A stretch of DNA of 64,000 nt from Ridgeia piscesae (lineage: Eukaryota > Annelida > Polychaeta > Sabellida > Siboglinidae): positions 117,501-181,500 of the forward strand of contig JAODUO010000184.1 of assembly GCA_025642075.2 (NCBI GenBank), given 5' to 3'. A program made the position numbers and the translations under genes. Shown piece by piece: positions 54,601 through 62,627 of the stretch. How positions within the stretch are numbered: the stretch's first letter is position 1; every line of letters begins with the position of its first letter. The notes under the pieces were generated by a model. It was not told the DNA's origin. It saw only the letters and a program-made list of their open reading frames with translations, and did no database searches.

Positions 54601-57600
54601 GGGCATTAATGTGACATTTTCAGTGCACTTTCTCCATCTGTGTACAACTTAGAAACATGAGTGAGCCAGGCAGTGGTTCAGTAACAACATGCACTTCACT
54701 GGGCCTAGTCCAACTGTGATTTCATTGTACTACACCATGCATAGTGTTACTACTGTACAGCTAAGTGTGTTTCATTTTAAGTATATCGTACATGGTCATA
54801 CTTGACTGAACAACCAGCATACTTGTGGCACAGACATGTCCCCAGTGAACTAACACAGCTGGTCTGGTCATGGTTGACTGAGCACACTGAGCTAGTCAAA
54901 ACAACATCCAAACTCCACGCAATCGTCATCTACACTAACGTTACAACATGCCCAATCAAAACTGCACCTCTCTCCTACAGTTCCACACACATTCACCTAC
55001 ACCTCTGTCAAATACTAGTTCAGTTTGATGGCTAAAACTTACAGAAAAACAGAAACTTACAGTGTCGTCAATCACCTACATCCTGACAGCGACACAACAG
55101 TATGAAGGCCATGTTGTTGATAAGCATCTAAGTCCCAGTTCTGACAGAGACAGGAAGTGACTTCTGTCATTCACTCCACAGAGACATCAATCTATAGTCA
55201 TTCCCAGTGACCAATCAATTGAGAAATAAACTTCCCTATTTACTGAATGTACACTATTTACTTACTATACCTAGTATGTAATTAGTCATATGTACTGACA
55301 GTGCAGCATCATCAAAGATACATTTAAACAAGTCCTGATAACACAGTGATAAAAAGGTCAAAGTAAATAGTTTCATATTTCTGGTTTCCAAATGTGATAA
55401 TCTTCCACTTGGACTGTGGCAAATGTCAACCGATCTACAGGACACACTGCGATGGCGTCGCATTCCTAGATGAGATCTGTTGTTGCTCCTGGTTGTTTGT
55501 ACATGTTATGATATAGAAACTGTATCTTTTTTGTATTTATCTGTGCTTTTATTGATATATTTATTTTATTAGTTTTTTTTTATATTTCGTATTATACTTA
55601 TTTATATTGTATTGATCTGAAGGTTGCATGCAAATATCCCTTCATGGGATAATATAAAGTTTTAGTGTAATGTGCTGTACTGTGTGCTGTGCTGCATAGT
55701 GCTGCATTGTGCTGCGCTGCCCTGCGCTGCGCTTTTCTGTATTGTGCTGTGATGTACATATTTCAAAAAAAGTTTCCAAAATGATGTAATTTAAGACAAT
55801 ACAATTTATTTTTATTTTTATTGTTAATGTTAACATTAAAATAATAACTCCATAAAGCAATTTGCAGTTTTTAAAGTTTACATAATATATTATAATGACT
55901 GTTATATACAACACAGCCACAGATGGCATCACGCCGAGCCTCGATCTGAGACTGCAGGTGTCGGCAGGTAAACTTGTCTGCTGAATGTCCGTGGGGTTTA
56001 AGGTGGACGTTGGCTGACCGGCAGTGACCAGCTGGTACTGGGTCTGGCCATCATGACTGTTAAGCAATTTGTCATAGCTGGCTTATCATGGTGAAGATGG
56101 TAAAGTTTGAATATGGAAAGGGGAAATCCTCAAAGTGATCTCCCTTAACCTTTGTGTGATAAACCATTGAGAGGGACACAAGACTTGGTGACATAAGACT
56201 TGGTGACACAAGACTTGATGACACAAGACTTGGTGACACAAGACTTGGTGACACAAGACTTGGTGACACAACACTTGGTGACACAACACTTGGTGGCATA
56301 AGACTTGGTGACACAACACTTGGTGACACAACACTTGGTGACACAACGCTTGGTGACACATACACTGACAGAACCCACTGATAAGAACACATTGTTTACA
56401 AAACCAAAAAACTCTACCGATCTAAAACTGGGTGAGCCCCACCGTCCACCACACATTTGTGATTATAATGATGCAACATTCCTAGTATTTGCCTAATTTT
56501 GCATTATTAGGTAGGGCCAGAGAAGCTACCATGGTATGTAACTTTCCCAGTGCCCATGAATGAAGACCCACCCTCCTCAGTCCTCACACACAATGTTTAA
56601 TGTATTTTGGGAGTGTGAGCAACTATGCAACTCGCAATGAGTAAATAGGTTTTAATTTTGTTTAGTATGACACTGAGCGTTCACCTCAAAAAGAAAGTAA
56701 CTGCATCTACCTCAAAAAGAAAGTAACTGCATCTACCTCAAAAAGAAAGTAACTGCATCTACCTCAAAAAGAAAGTAACTGCATCTACCTCAAAAAGAAA
56801 GTAAACACTAACCTGTTTGGAAGTTGAGCGTTTTCCAACCAGGCATCTCCCCGACACTGTCTGCCACTGTCACTTCACATACACGCTGCTCCCCACCGCC
56901 TGTTACCATAGCAACTATCTTGCCTGACCTCTTCTGCGGTGAGAGATGCGGGCTACAGTAGGGTGACGCGTACGACACTTTCTCCGCAAAACTCACGCAC
57001 TTCTTCCGCCTGCCCGCCTCCGAAGTTGTGCTTTCGTTCGACTCGCTTGAGCTGTGTAGAATGGCGCATGCCGTCCCACAAGTACATGGAGGCATGGGGA
57101 TGGCTTCCGATGACTTCGACAGCAACTGCATCGACGGTGACTTCACAGCCTCTTTCTCGACAGAGCAAACCAGGTTATCCGTTGGCATGGCAACAGCATC
57201 ACACCGAGCCTCAATCTGTGACTGCAAGGCATCGGCGGGTAAACTTGTCTGCTGAATGTCTGTGGGGTTTGAAGTGGACGTTGGCTGACCGGCAGTGACC
57301 AGCTGGTACTGGGTCTCACCGTCATGGCTGTATTTCAGAATGAGGGCGTCTTGAGGGTGCGACCACGATCGGTGCTTCAGCGCGACGGCCTTGTCACGGT
57401 CACGATCACGTTTTCGCCGCTTCACAAGACACGATTTAAGGGGTCGTTTCATTAGCTGTAGTTCAGCGTCACGAACCTTTCCCGAGTTACCAGCAGCATG
57501 ACGTCGACGCACGTGAATTCTACCCTCCTTACACACCCCGTTACCAGCGACAACCGGGACCAACATGCCCACCTTACCATCGCAACAACGCATCTCGTTG

Positions 57601-59678
57601 TCACTAAACACCAGATAGGTGGCACCACGAGGACAATGCGTTGGTGACACCTGGAGGTAATCAACCCGCTTCAATGTTCCTTTCCGTCTCGCAACACTCG
57701 GGCGAGAGTAACATGGATGTGATGTCATCATCTCTTTTGAGTCACCAGGGGCAGCACTGGTATCCGGCGTCTCTGGCGCAAGAATTGCTTTAATTCGCCG
57801 GCAGTTCTCGCATGAGTTATGTCCGTCTATATCGTCGAGCGCTGCCTCGGATTTAACGCCAAAGCGAGACGCGTTTTCACTGATGTAAGCGGCCGTGCGT
57901 GACGTGTTCTGTGATTCGTGATATGACCCAGGGTCAATGCCGGACGAACTAGAACTACAGCAGCTATTGGTCGATGCAGACTCGTTGCTTCGGGTCCGCG
58001 TCCGCTGGATTTGTCCCCCCTCGTCAGCCAGCTTACTAATAGCAGACGTCATCCGGCATAACCGTTGCATCACCGTGTCTGACCTCGTTCCCTTTCCCCG
58101 ACTCCCGTATTCCCTCCTCCTTGTGGCTGGTGCGGGTTTCTCCCCCATGGCACTGTGGGACATGGCGGGTTTAAGGAAGCTAAGGTCTGGAAGAGGAGCG
58201 CACGTCTCGAAGACACTCGACGACAACTGGGAGTGGAAGCCATGCAGACTCCCGGCTGACTTGCCCAGTGCTGCCACCTGGGTTTGCGCTGCGGCATCGC
58301 CTCGTTTCCTCTCGGTGGCGCCACCTAGCTGCACCTCGAGGGAGGTCTGCAGAGAGCGGTCCATCGTTGTAAGTTTCCGTTCCTCCAGGGAAGTCTGAAC
58401 TGCACAATCCTCAACCTGCACACACTTCCCACAATGCATCCCTCCTGGCACATTCCCGGGAACATCGTGTGACACATCGGTGAAAGTCTTCCACGACATC
58501 AGCGTCTTGCGTGACGCGTCATCGTCGCCATCGTCACAGGTCACATGATCTGATGGCGTACTCGCGGAGTCTGCTGCGATACTCGTGGCTGACATGCTCC
58601 ACGTGCCAGTGAGACGCCGGAGCGTGTTTGGCGACACCACGACATCCATCGGGCTCGCGTCATCGTCCGACTGCGACCGCAGCTTCTGGAAGAGCTCAAA
58701 CAGTGACAGGGAGCAGTCCTTATTCCCCCCACAACTGACAGTCTGCGCGGCATTGATACCATCTCGTGAGTCGCTCCGTGGCCGTTGCCGACTCTTCAAG
58801 TCTGGGAGACTTCGGCTCCTGTTGGTGCTTCCCGTTCCCACTCCAACATCCTGCCAGGAGGTCAGCCCTCTCATCCCTCCCTCTCCCTCATCAGAGCTGC
58901 TCCCTTCCTTCAGCTGCTTCCATGATGTCAGCACAGCACTCGGTGCTGCCCTCTCTTGGTCAGAACTCGAACTGCCCGATCGGTCGGCCCACGACGTGTA
59001 CCGCGGGCTGTCACTGGTGGCGCTACCTGCCTTCTCCGCCCAACTGGTGGTCGCCGACAGACAGTCGGAGTTCTGACCACTCGATGACCCACGACTAGAT
59101 GGCCTCGCTGGAGTCTGGTCAAACGACAACGTGTACTGGTCTTTATTCGCTCGCCAATCATAGTCGTATCGACCGTCTTCATTCCGGAAGCTTCCTGACA
59201 GTTCATTCTGACCAAACCTTGCGTTGACAGACGACGAACCACTGTCCTGCACGAGTGGCGATGCAAATAGCGGCTCACTCGGCAGGTCAGAAACGTCACT
59301 CGTGTTATGATCACTGAGCGACAGTTCCTGGGACGAATACTGTCCACTACTCCCCGACCGCTCCAGCTCGAGTTCGTACAAACAACTATCCGACTTTGAC
59401 CCTCCCAGATGCGACCACCACACGGTGGCACCACCATCGCCATAACACAGTTGCGATACTGACAGCAATGCATCGTGGTCCGCATCACCAGCCGTGAGCT
59501 GCATGTCAAATTGCACAGCAAACTCATCCTCGTAAAAGAAGTCGTTGTTTAGAGCATCGTCTGGCACCATCTGGTGGCTGTTGCTGGAAACGTCTGACAC
59601 ATTCGAGTGACTAGGCGAGGCAAACGTTGACATCAAGTGACATCTGGTGGCAGACATCTCACTCAGGTCAAGTTGAGT
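45474..59678 (-). CDS. RUN and SH3 domain-containing protein (RUSC1/RUSC2 family), seven exons
   Basis: Exons in transcript order are 59678-56813, 53296-53126, 52393-52317, 50734-50563, 49691-49586, 47838-46492 and 45654-45474. All introns are GT-AG and every phase joins. From the first ATG in the first exon (59657) the coding length is 4899 bases, 1632 residues; vertebrate RUSC2 is about 1516. Order: a disordered, serine-rich region (1-1005); the RUN domain (about 1006-1190), recognised by LGDSGQCAEVGHLVLNHVCP, GPSTRVLHELV, KFNAFIFGLLN and LQPLSQISFQLEYSFE; a second acidic linker with WGRQLIQELNPPKKVY near 1347; and an SH3 domain (about 1573-1625). Vertebrate RUSC proteins are known as AP-4 accessory factors moving ATG9A vesicles with kinesin-1, as Rab1/GM130 partners (RUSC2/iporin) and as TrkA signalling adaptors (RUSC1/NESCA). 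It looks like one invertebrate counterpart of both. More 5' exons may exist. Confidence 0.92.
45655..46491 (-). other. RUSC-like intron 6
   Basis: GTAAGA donor at 46491-46486; mostly occupied by a decayed minisatellite (45800-46340). Confidence 0.85.
45800..46340. repeat. Decayed 45-50-bp minisatellite rich in GTTGACAACAAC
   Basis: About 11 diverged copies of a unit combining GTTGACAACAACAGGTCATA and ACAACTGATTATATA. Unit length varies by indels in the CAA runs, indicating an old array. Confidence 0.88.
46492..47838 (-). CDS. RUSC-like exon 6: end of RUN domain and acidic linker
   Basis: The acceptor is TGTGCTTTCAG and the donor CCCAG|GTAAGA, a near-perfect consensus. The first roughly 65 residues (CQALDFWLGQLTSHESAIVK through LQPLSQISFQLEYSFESR) complete the RUN domain. 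The rest is charged and low in complexity, interrupted by WGRQLIQELNPPKKVYKKG, which matches the post-RUN WWYQLMQSSQVY block of vertebrate RUSC2. The frame would stop right after the donor, so reading without splicing would lose the SH3 domain. Confidence 0.93.
47839..49585 (-). other. RUSC-like intron 5
   Basis: AT-rich; contains (CTA)n/(ATA)n trinucleotides at 48050-48170. I see no gene or RNA in the remaining 1.4 kb. Confidence 0.8.
48050..48170. repeat. (CTA)n/(ATA)n trinucleotide repeat
   Basis: CTACTG, CTACTA and ATAATA trinucleotide runs in alternating blocks. Confidence 0.92.
49586..49691 (-). CDS. RUSC-like exon 5: RUN domain
   Basis: The acceptor is CTTGTTCTAG and the donor AA|GTAAGT. 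It encodes GPSTRVLHELVEDLKRLPYL and NTVSLKFNAFIFGLL. GPST(R/K)VLH and RFNAF(I/V)xGLLN are hallmark RUSC RUN segments. Phase 1 in, phase 2 out, matching both neighbours. Confidence 0.95.
49692..50562 (-). other. RUSC-like intron 4
   Basis: Half of it is the 33-bp array (49700-50090) lying right against the exon 5 acceptor; the rest is unremarkable. Confidence 0.85.
49700..50090. repeat. 33-bp minisatellite
   Basis: About 11 copies of a 33-bp unit combining CACAGACACAGGACACCTCT and CACAGACACATCT. Degenerate CACAGACACAGGACA copies continue to about 50240. The open frames on both strands are periodic artefacts. Confidence 0.93.
50563..50734 (-). CDS. RUSC-like exon 4: core of RUN domain
   Basis: The acceptor is ATCAATGTAG and the donor CTGG|GTGAGT. 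It encodes VALGDSGQCAEVGHLVLNHV, CPAVQAVMVDGLRPHV and VWKVVEDTTQLG. The match to the vertebrate LG(D/N)S...VGHLVL...LCPA(V/L)..L..DGL segment and to WSVVEASTQLGPST identifies the family. Confidence 0.96.
50735..52316 (-). other. RUSC-like intron 3
   Basis: More than half is the GC-rich 19-bp array at 51220-52130. The flanks, including a short plus frame at 50768-50971, show nothing coding. Confidence 0.85.
51220..52130. repeat. 19-bp GC-rich minisatellite (CGTACGCAGCGACCCCGGG)n
   Basis: Nearly 50 copies of a 19-bp unit, some replaced by a GTGTGTGCACAGTGACC variant at recurring intervals. It lacks stops, so all frames of both strands stay open for 195-303 codons; the resulting open frames overlap each other and show only repeat peptides. 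CpG-rich in a mainly AT-rich region. Confidence 0.95.
52317..52393 (-). CDS. RUSC-like exon 3: start of RUN domain
   Basis: The acceptor is GTTTCTGTAG and the donor AAG|GTGGGG. It encodes DLVHGILKASERLLDYFGQT and RDVSDK, corresponding to the vertebrate helix VxxAVDxIxxHFGTSRD..K. Phase 1 in, phase 0 out. Confidence 0.92.
52394..53125 (-). other. RUSC-like intron 2
   Basis: AT-rich, no repeats or exons recognised; the open frame at 52668-52955 has no protein features. Confidence 0.8.
53126..53296 (-). CDS. RUSC-like exon 2
   Basis: The acceptor is GTGTTTTGCAG and the donor AAAG|GTACAA. It encodes VPSNLPLRKSSSSDSDLSQE, SAPHEFMVSPPPPGG and GVWESPEVYEKK, a proline- and serine-rich linker just before the RUN domain. 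Phases match both neighbours (1 in, 1 out). Confidence 0.9.
55560..55660 (+). mobile_element. Possible non-LTR retrotransposon 3' tail
   Basis: A T-rich 3' region ending TGCAAATATCCCTTCATGGG and ATAATATAAAGTTT, the form typical of invertebrate LINE 3' ends (small CCC...GGG hairpin plus AATAAAGTT-like end). No reverse-transcriptase coding sequence is attached. Confidence 0.35.
55925..56060 (-). pseudogene. Partial duplicate of RUSC-like exon 1
   Basis: Reads as a copy of 57193-57330 in the same orientation, about nine bases in ten identical by eye (for example AAACTTGTCTGCTGAATGTC and GGCTGACCGGCAGTGACCAG are shared). In protein terms it keeps HDGQTQYQLVTAGQPTST and NPTDIQQTSLPAD, then a one-base indel breaks the frame. 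It lacks its own splice sites and lies in the intron downstream of its source, so it is a dead fragment. Confidence 0.88.
56175..56360. repeat. 15-bp minisatellite (GACACAAGACTTGGT)n
   Basis: About 13 copies of a 15-bp unit with CATAAG and CAACAC variants. Divisible by three, so it yields the apparent Val-Ser-Pro-Ser and Cys-His-Gln-Val frames on the minus strand. Confidence 0.93.
56695..56806. repeat. 26-bp tandem repeat at the exon 1 splice donor
   Basis: Just over four copies of CTCAAAAAGAAAGTAACTGC followed by ATCTAC. The last copy ends about six bases from the GT of the RUSC-like exon 1 donor, so the array forms the start of the intron. Confidence 0.92.
56813..59678 (-). CDS. RUSC-like exon 1 (first coding exon found): long disordered region
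   Basis: The acceptor (CGTTTCCTTGTTGCAG on the minus strand) precedes an open frame of 954 codons; the first ATG inside is at 59657. The acceptor shows that at least one more exon lies upstream, coding or not. The region is Ser-rich and mostly disordered, with five TSW-type motifs (TSWAEK, TSWADR, TSWKQL, TSWQDV, MSWKTF), two QTSLE repeats, two RSxSxP sites (RSRSLP, RSWSHP), a CENC pair and near its end KKCVSFAEKVSYASPYCSPH. Human RUSC2 has a VTSFAELAKGRKK segment of the same type. The donor is ACAG|GTTAGT. High GC and CpG contrast with the flanking DNA. Confidence 0.9.
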
Positions 59679-60149
59679 CTGCAACAAGGAAACGATCAAT
59701 ACTTGAGTCATCATGAATGCTGTTTAAGTGATGTAGCCTCTCAAATGAAGCCATGTCTTCATGACTGCACATACAATTCACACTAAATTATACATATTGA
59801 CATTGGAGTTTTAACTTTCATAGATGCCTGTGCTCATCACACATGGTGATCAAAATGAACTACATTATATCTTCTTCAGCTGAGGATTCTGCACTAACTA
59901 CAGATAGAATATGACCATGACAATGTTGAGCTGGAGTCCACATGTAAATACATTACTTCTATTCTATTCACAATTATAATTCTACTCACAAGTACAGCTT
60001 GTCCTTCCTTAACAAGGCAGGTACAAAGACAGTTAAGACGCCTATTAATAATTCACGCCTATTCACAAGCAGATTATGAATATGAAATAAGGACAATCTG
60101 ACATAGTTCTCAAGCATATTTGAGCTGGCGATATAATGTATTACTATTA

Positions 60150-60290
60150 CTGGGCCAATACAACTGAGTGAGTGAACTGGAGCAAAGTAGAGTAAAAAAA
60201 AACATTTGACATGGCAGCATAGGTTTCGAACCCGGGTTCTCTTAGTCGAGTGTGAAGCTCTAGCCACTGCGTACATACATGCCCTGATTC
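60150..60290 (-). mobile_element. SINE-like element, truncated
   Basis: On the minus strand a tRNA-like head (AGTGGCTAGAGCTTCACACT; B box GGGTTCGAAACC) is followed by GCTGCCATG, a T-run, TACTCTACTTTGCTCCAGTT and CACTCACTCAGTTGTAT. It matches the 12.8-kb copy through this point and then ends, so its 3' body is missing. Confidence 0.75.
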
Positions 60291-60928
60291 ACTTGCGTCA
60301 ACCAATTACAGCAGCTCAGTGAAATCATATAACCCCAATTACATAAGATAACCAGTTTATCTGCCTCATCAAATACATGTAACTAGACCTATCCCACAAT
60401 GCACCAGGAACCTGCTTCTTCCTGCACAGAGATAAGAGCACCACTGATAGAAACTCACTCGGTCTTTTTCTAACTACACCTAGAAATAGATAAATTAATG
60501 GTTGTCTTGGTGGAATTTTTATCTTGATGTTGCCGTAGACTGACTCACGATCCTGACCAAGTTAAGAGAAATAGGTCTGCATTCTTGTGAACCCCAAAAT
60601 GCTTTTCTGTGCCCACCTCCCAGGCAGCCCCAATCCCAACCAGTGACAGTCCAGGGAAAACTTCAAAACCACAACAAAGCATAATTACAAATACCATGTT
60701 ACTTCTCAAGGGTTCTCTCTCAATTTATTTTTATGGTATCATGCAGTTTCCATCCAAAAAATTCCTTGATGTGCAACTAGTGTGTCAGCTGACCACTACT
60801 TGCAATATATAGTTGAAATATCCACGCACAAAATCAGAGGTGATGGATGCTAACAAATTATACTGAAATTAGTTAAATATGCAAAGAAACACTATTCGAA
60901 TGTAATGATCTGGTTTCTTGGTTCATTG

Positions 60929-61161
60929 TTAATTAGTAAATGTTTTACCTCCCAAGAAACTTTTGTTTCTTTTTTCCCGTATATTTCGGCTGTCTCTCAC
61001 AGCATTCTTCAGCAGACTGAATTTCACGGTTGTGTCACATGATGTAAGTCATGTGACACGACCGTGAAATTCCGTCTGCTGAAGAAGGCTGTGAGAGACA
61101 GCCGAAATATATGGAAAAAAGAAACAAAAGTTTCTTGGGAGGTAAAACATTTACTAATTAA
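60929..61161. mobile_element. Fold-back (palindromic) element 2
   Basis: Arms of about 113 bp mirror each other around GTGTCACATGA / TCATGTGACAC. The ends read TTAATTAGTAAATG and CATTTACTAATTAA. In the right arm, CTGCTGAAGAA is followed by a perfect GGCTGT/ACAGCC stem and then GAAAT, again like a hammerhead-type layout. No coding capacity. Confidence 0.87.
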
Positions 61162-61227
61162 AGCAGACCGTTGTTGCATTGGACTTGAAGGTATCCTCCT
61201 GTTATCATTACGAAACTTAGTCATTTT

Positions 61228-61356
61228 GTTCACTCCTAGTTGCATTAGTTCATTCAGCTGTATGACTAGAAAATTGACTACCTAGGTACTAAGTGGATAT
61301 GACTTTATTTAACAAGTAGCCTACGTGCAGTATTTGCAGCACAGCTGAATACTTCC
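61228..61356 (+). mobile_element. SINE-like body/tail fragment
   Basis: TTCATTCAGCTGTATGA, a weakened middle, and GTGCAGTATTTGCAGCACAG with CTGAATACTTCCCGG follow the order of the family body and tail. The tRNA head is lost. Confidence 0.6.
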
Positions 61357-61529
61357 CGGAGGAGTTCAGTTGGACAGTCGGTGTACTCGACTGTGAGTTC
61401 AGCTACGGCTTCGATACGATGCTATATTAACTTTTTATTATATCATTTGAAAAGTCTGTGATGAAGTCAGATGTGTCTGACATTTGGTCATATAACTGCC
61501 AGGTATAATAATTCTGTGTTTGCCCTTTT

Positions 61530-61553
61530 ACTTTTACTTTTACTTTTACTTTC
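61530..61553. repeat. (TTTTAC)n repeat
   Basis: Four consecutive TTTTAC hexamers. Confidence 0.85.
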
Positions 61554-62477
61554 AAAGCAGACAAATCACATAGAAATGTGCTCTACCATAATTTAACTTC
61601 AATGTGGAATCATAAGCATTTAATTAGTATAGCAACCAAGTAGATCTACTACACATTGCATAAGATTAATATAAATATGGCAATAAATACCTCAGGAGCA
61701 CTATAGAGGGCAGCTTTCATAAAATGGCTTTAAACAAGAAAACGACAACAGCATCCTTTGGGAATTTATAACTGGTGTATCTCATGACATCAAAATCACC
61801 AAAATAACAATATAAATATATATGACCATAACACGATATTGAGCTAGATCAATTTGACCTGGAGTTGGCCCGTGTATCAGACACAAGTCAGCTACCAGCA
61901 AACACTGCTAATGTTTACACCGACTGAGCCAGTCACAAATTAAGCTATGTATACTCACAACGATTTCCTTCAAAACAAGTTGAGCAATACTCCTGATGCC
62001 TTCCCACGAAGGGGAAACATCCCATGTTTTTCCTAACACTCCAGGGGCAGAACTGGGTCAATTTCATTCGCATTCCATCAGCGTTGGACACAGAACTATA
62101 GAACTGTCGAGAAAATCAATGTATGTATTCCTGCTGGTGGCAATGCATAGACTAAGTCCACCACCGCGCCGTCAAAACAGGATCAACCACGAGGGGCCCA
62201 GTCAAAGATAGCAAACGTTTATACTTCTGGTGAGTTGTCAGAACAGTTGGTGAATCACAGGAACTGAAACACATTAGTCTGTAAACACGGACCTGTGAAT
62301 GACAGCACTGACTACTACAGATAATAGGTGCATCTTTGTCTAAACTAGTCCAGGATGGGATATGAGTAGCAACTTAATTGTAAACTTATTTATATATTTA
62401 CATATAGCAGGTTTATGCAAAATTGTACTTCTCATGTACCTGTATTAGATACAAATTAAATACCTGGATATTAATAC

Positions 62478-62479
<2 letters not shown>

Positions 62480-62513
<34 letters not shown>

Positions 62514-62559
62514 ACAATTGTTTAATTAAAAAGGCACTTTTACTATATAATATATTTAA

Positions 62560-62625
<66 letters not shown>
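62480..62625. repeat. (TA)n microsatellites
   Basis: Two long TA runs (about 62480-62512 and 62565-62625) separated by 50 bp; a further TA-rich patch lies at 62897-62940. Such runs are prone to length change and cruciform formation. Confidence 0.93.

Positions 62626-62627
<2 letters not shown>

Larger units (their letters stand above)
53297..56812 (-). other. RUSC-like intron 1 (3.5 kb)
   Basis: Contains a decayed copy of part of the preceding exon (55925-56060), a 15-bp array (56175-56360) and a 26-bp array at the donor (56695-56806). A stretch at about 55560-55660 ending CATGGGATAATATAAAGTTT resembles a non-LTR retrotransposon tail. The stretch at 53590-53690 (GGTGCTGTACAATACAAG) looks like a dispersed-repeat fragment. 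The 53.7-55.4 kb part shows nothing coding. Confidence 0.75.

Noticed and set aside
56072..56456. Val-Ser-Pro-Ser and Cys-His-Gln-Val repeat frames on the minus strand
   Set aside because: 15-bp tandem repeat; not part of any exon joined by phase to the RUSC-like gene.
57937..59098. Plus-strand frames of 110-163 codons opposite RUSC-like exon 1
   Set aside because: Shadows of a GC-rich coding exon on the minus strand whose reading frame is confirmed by splice phases and family similarity.
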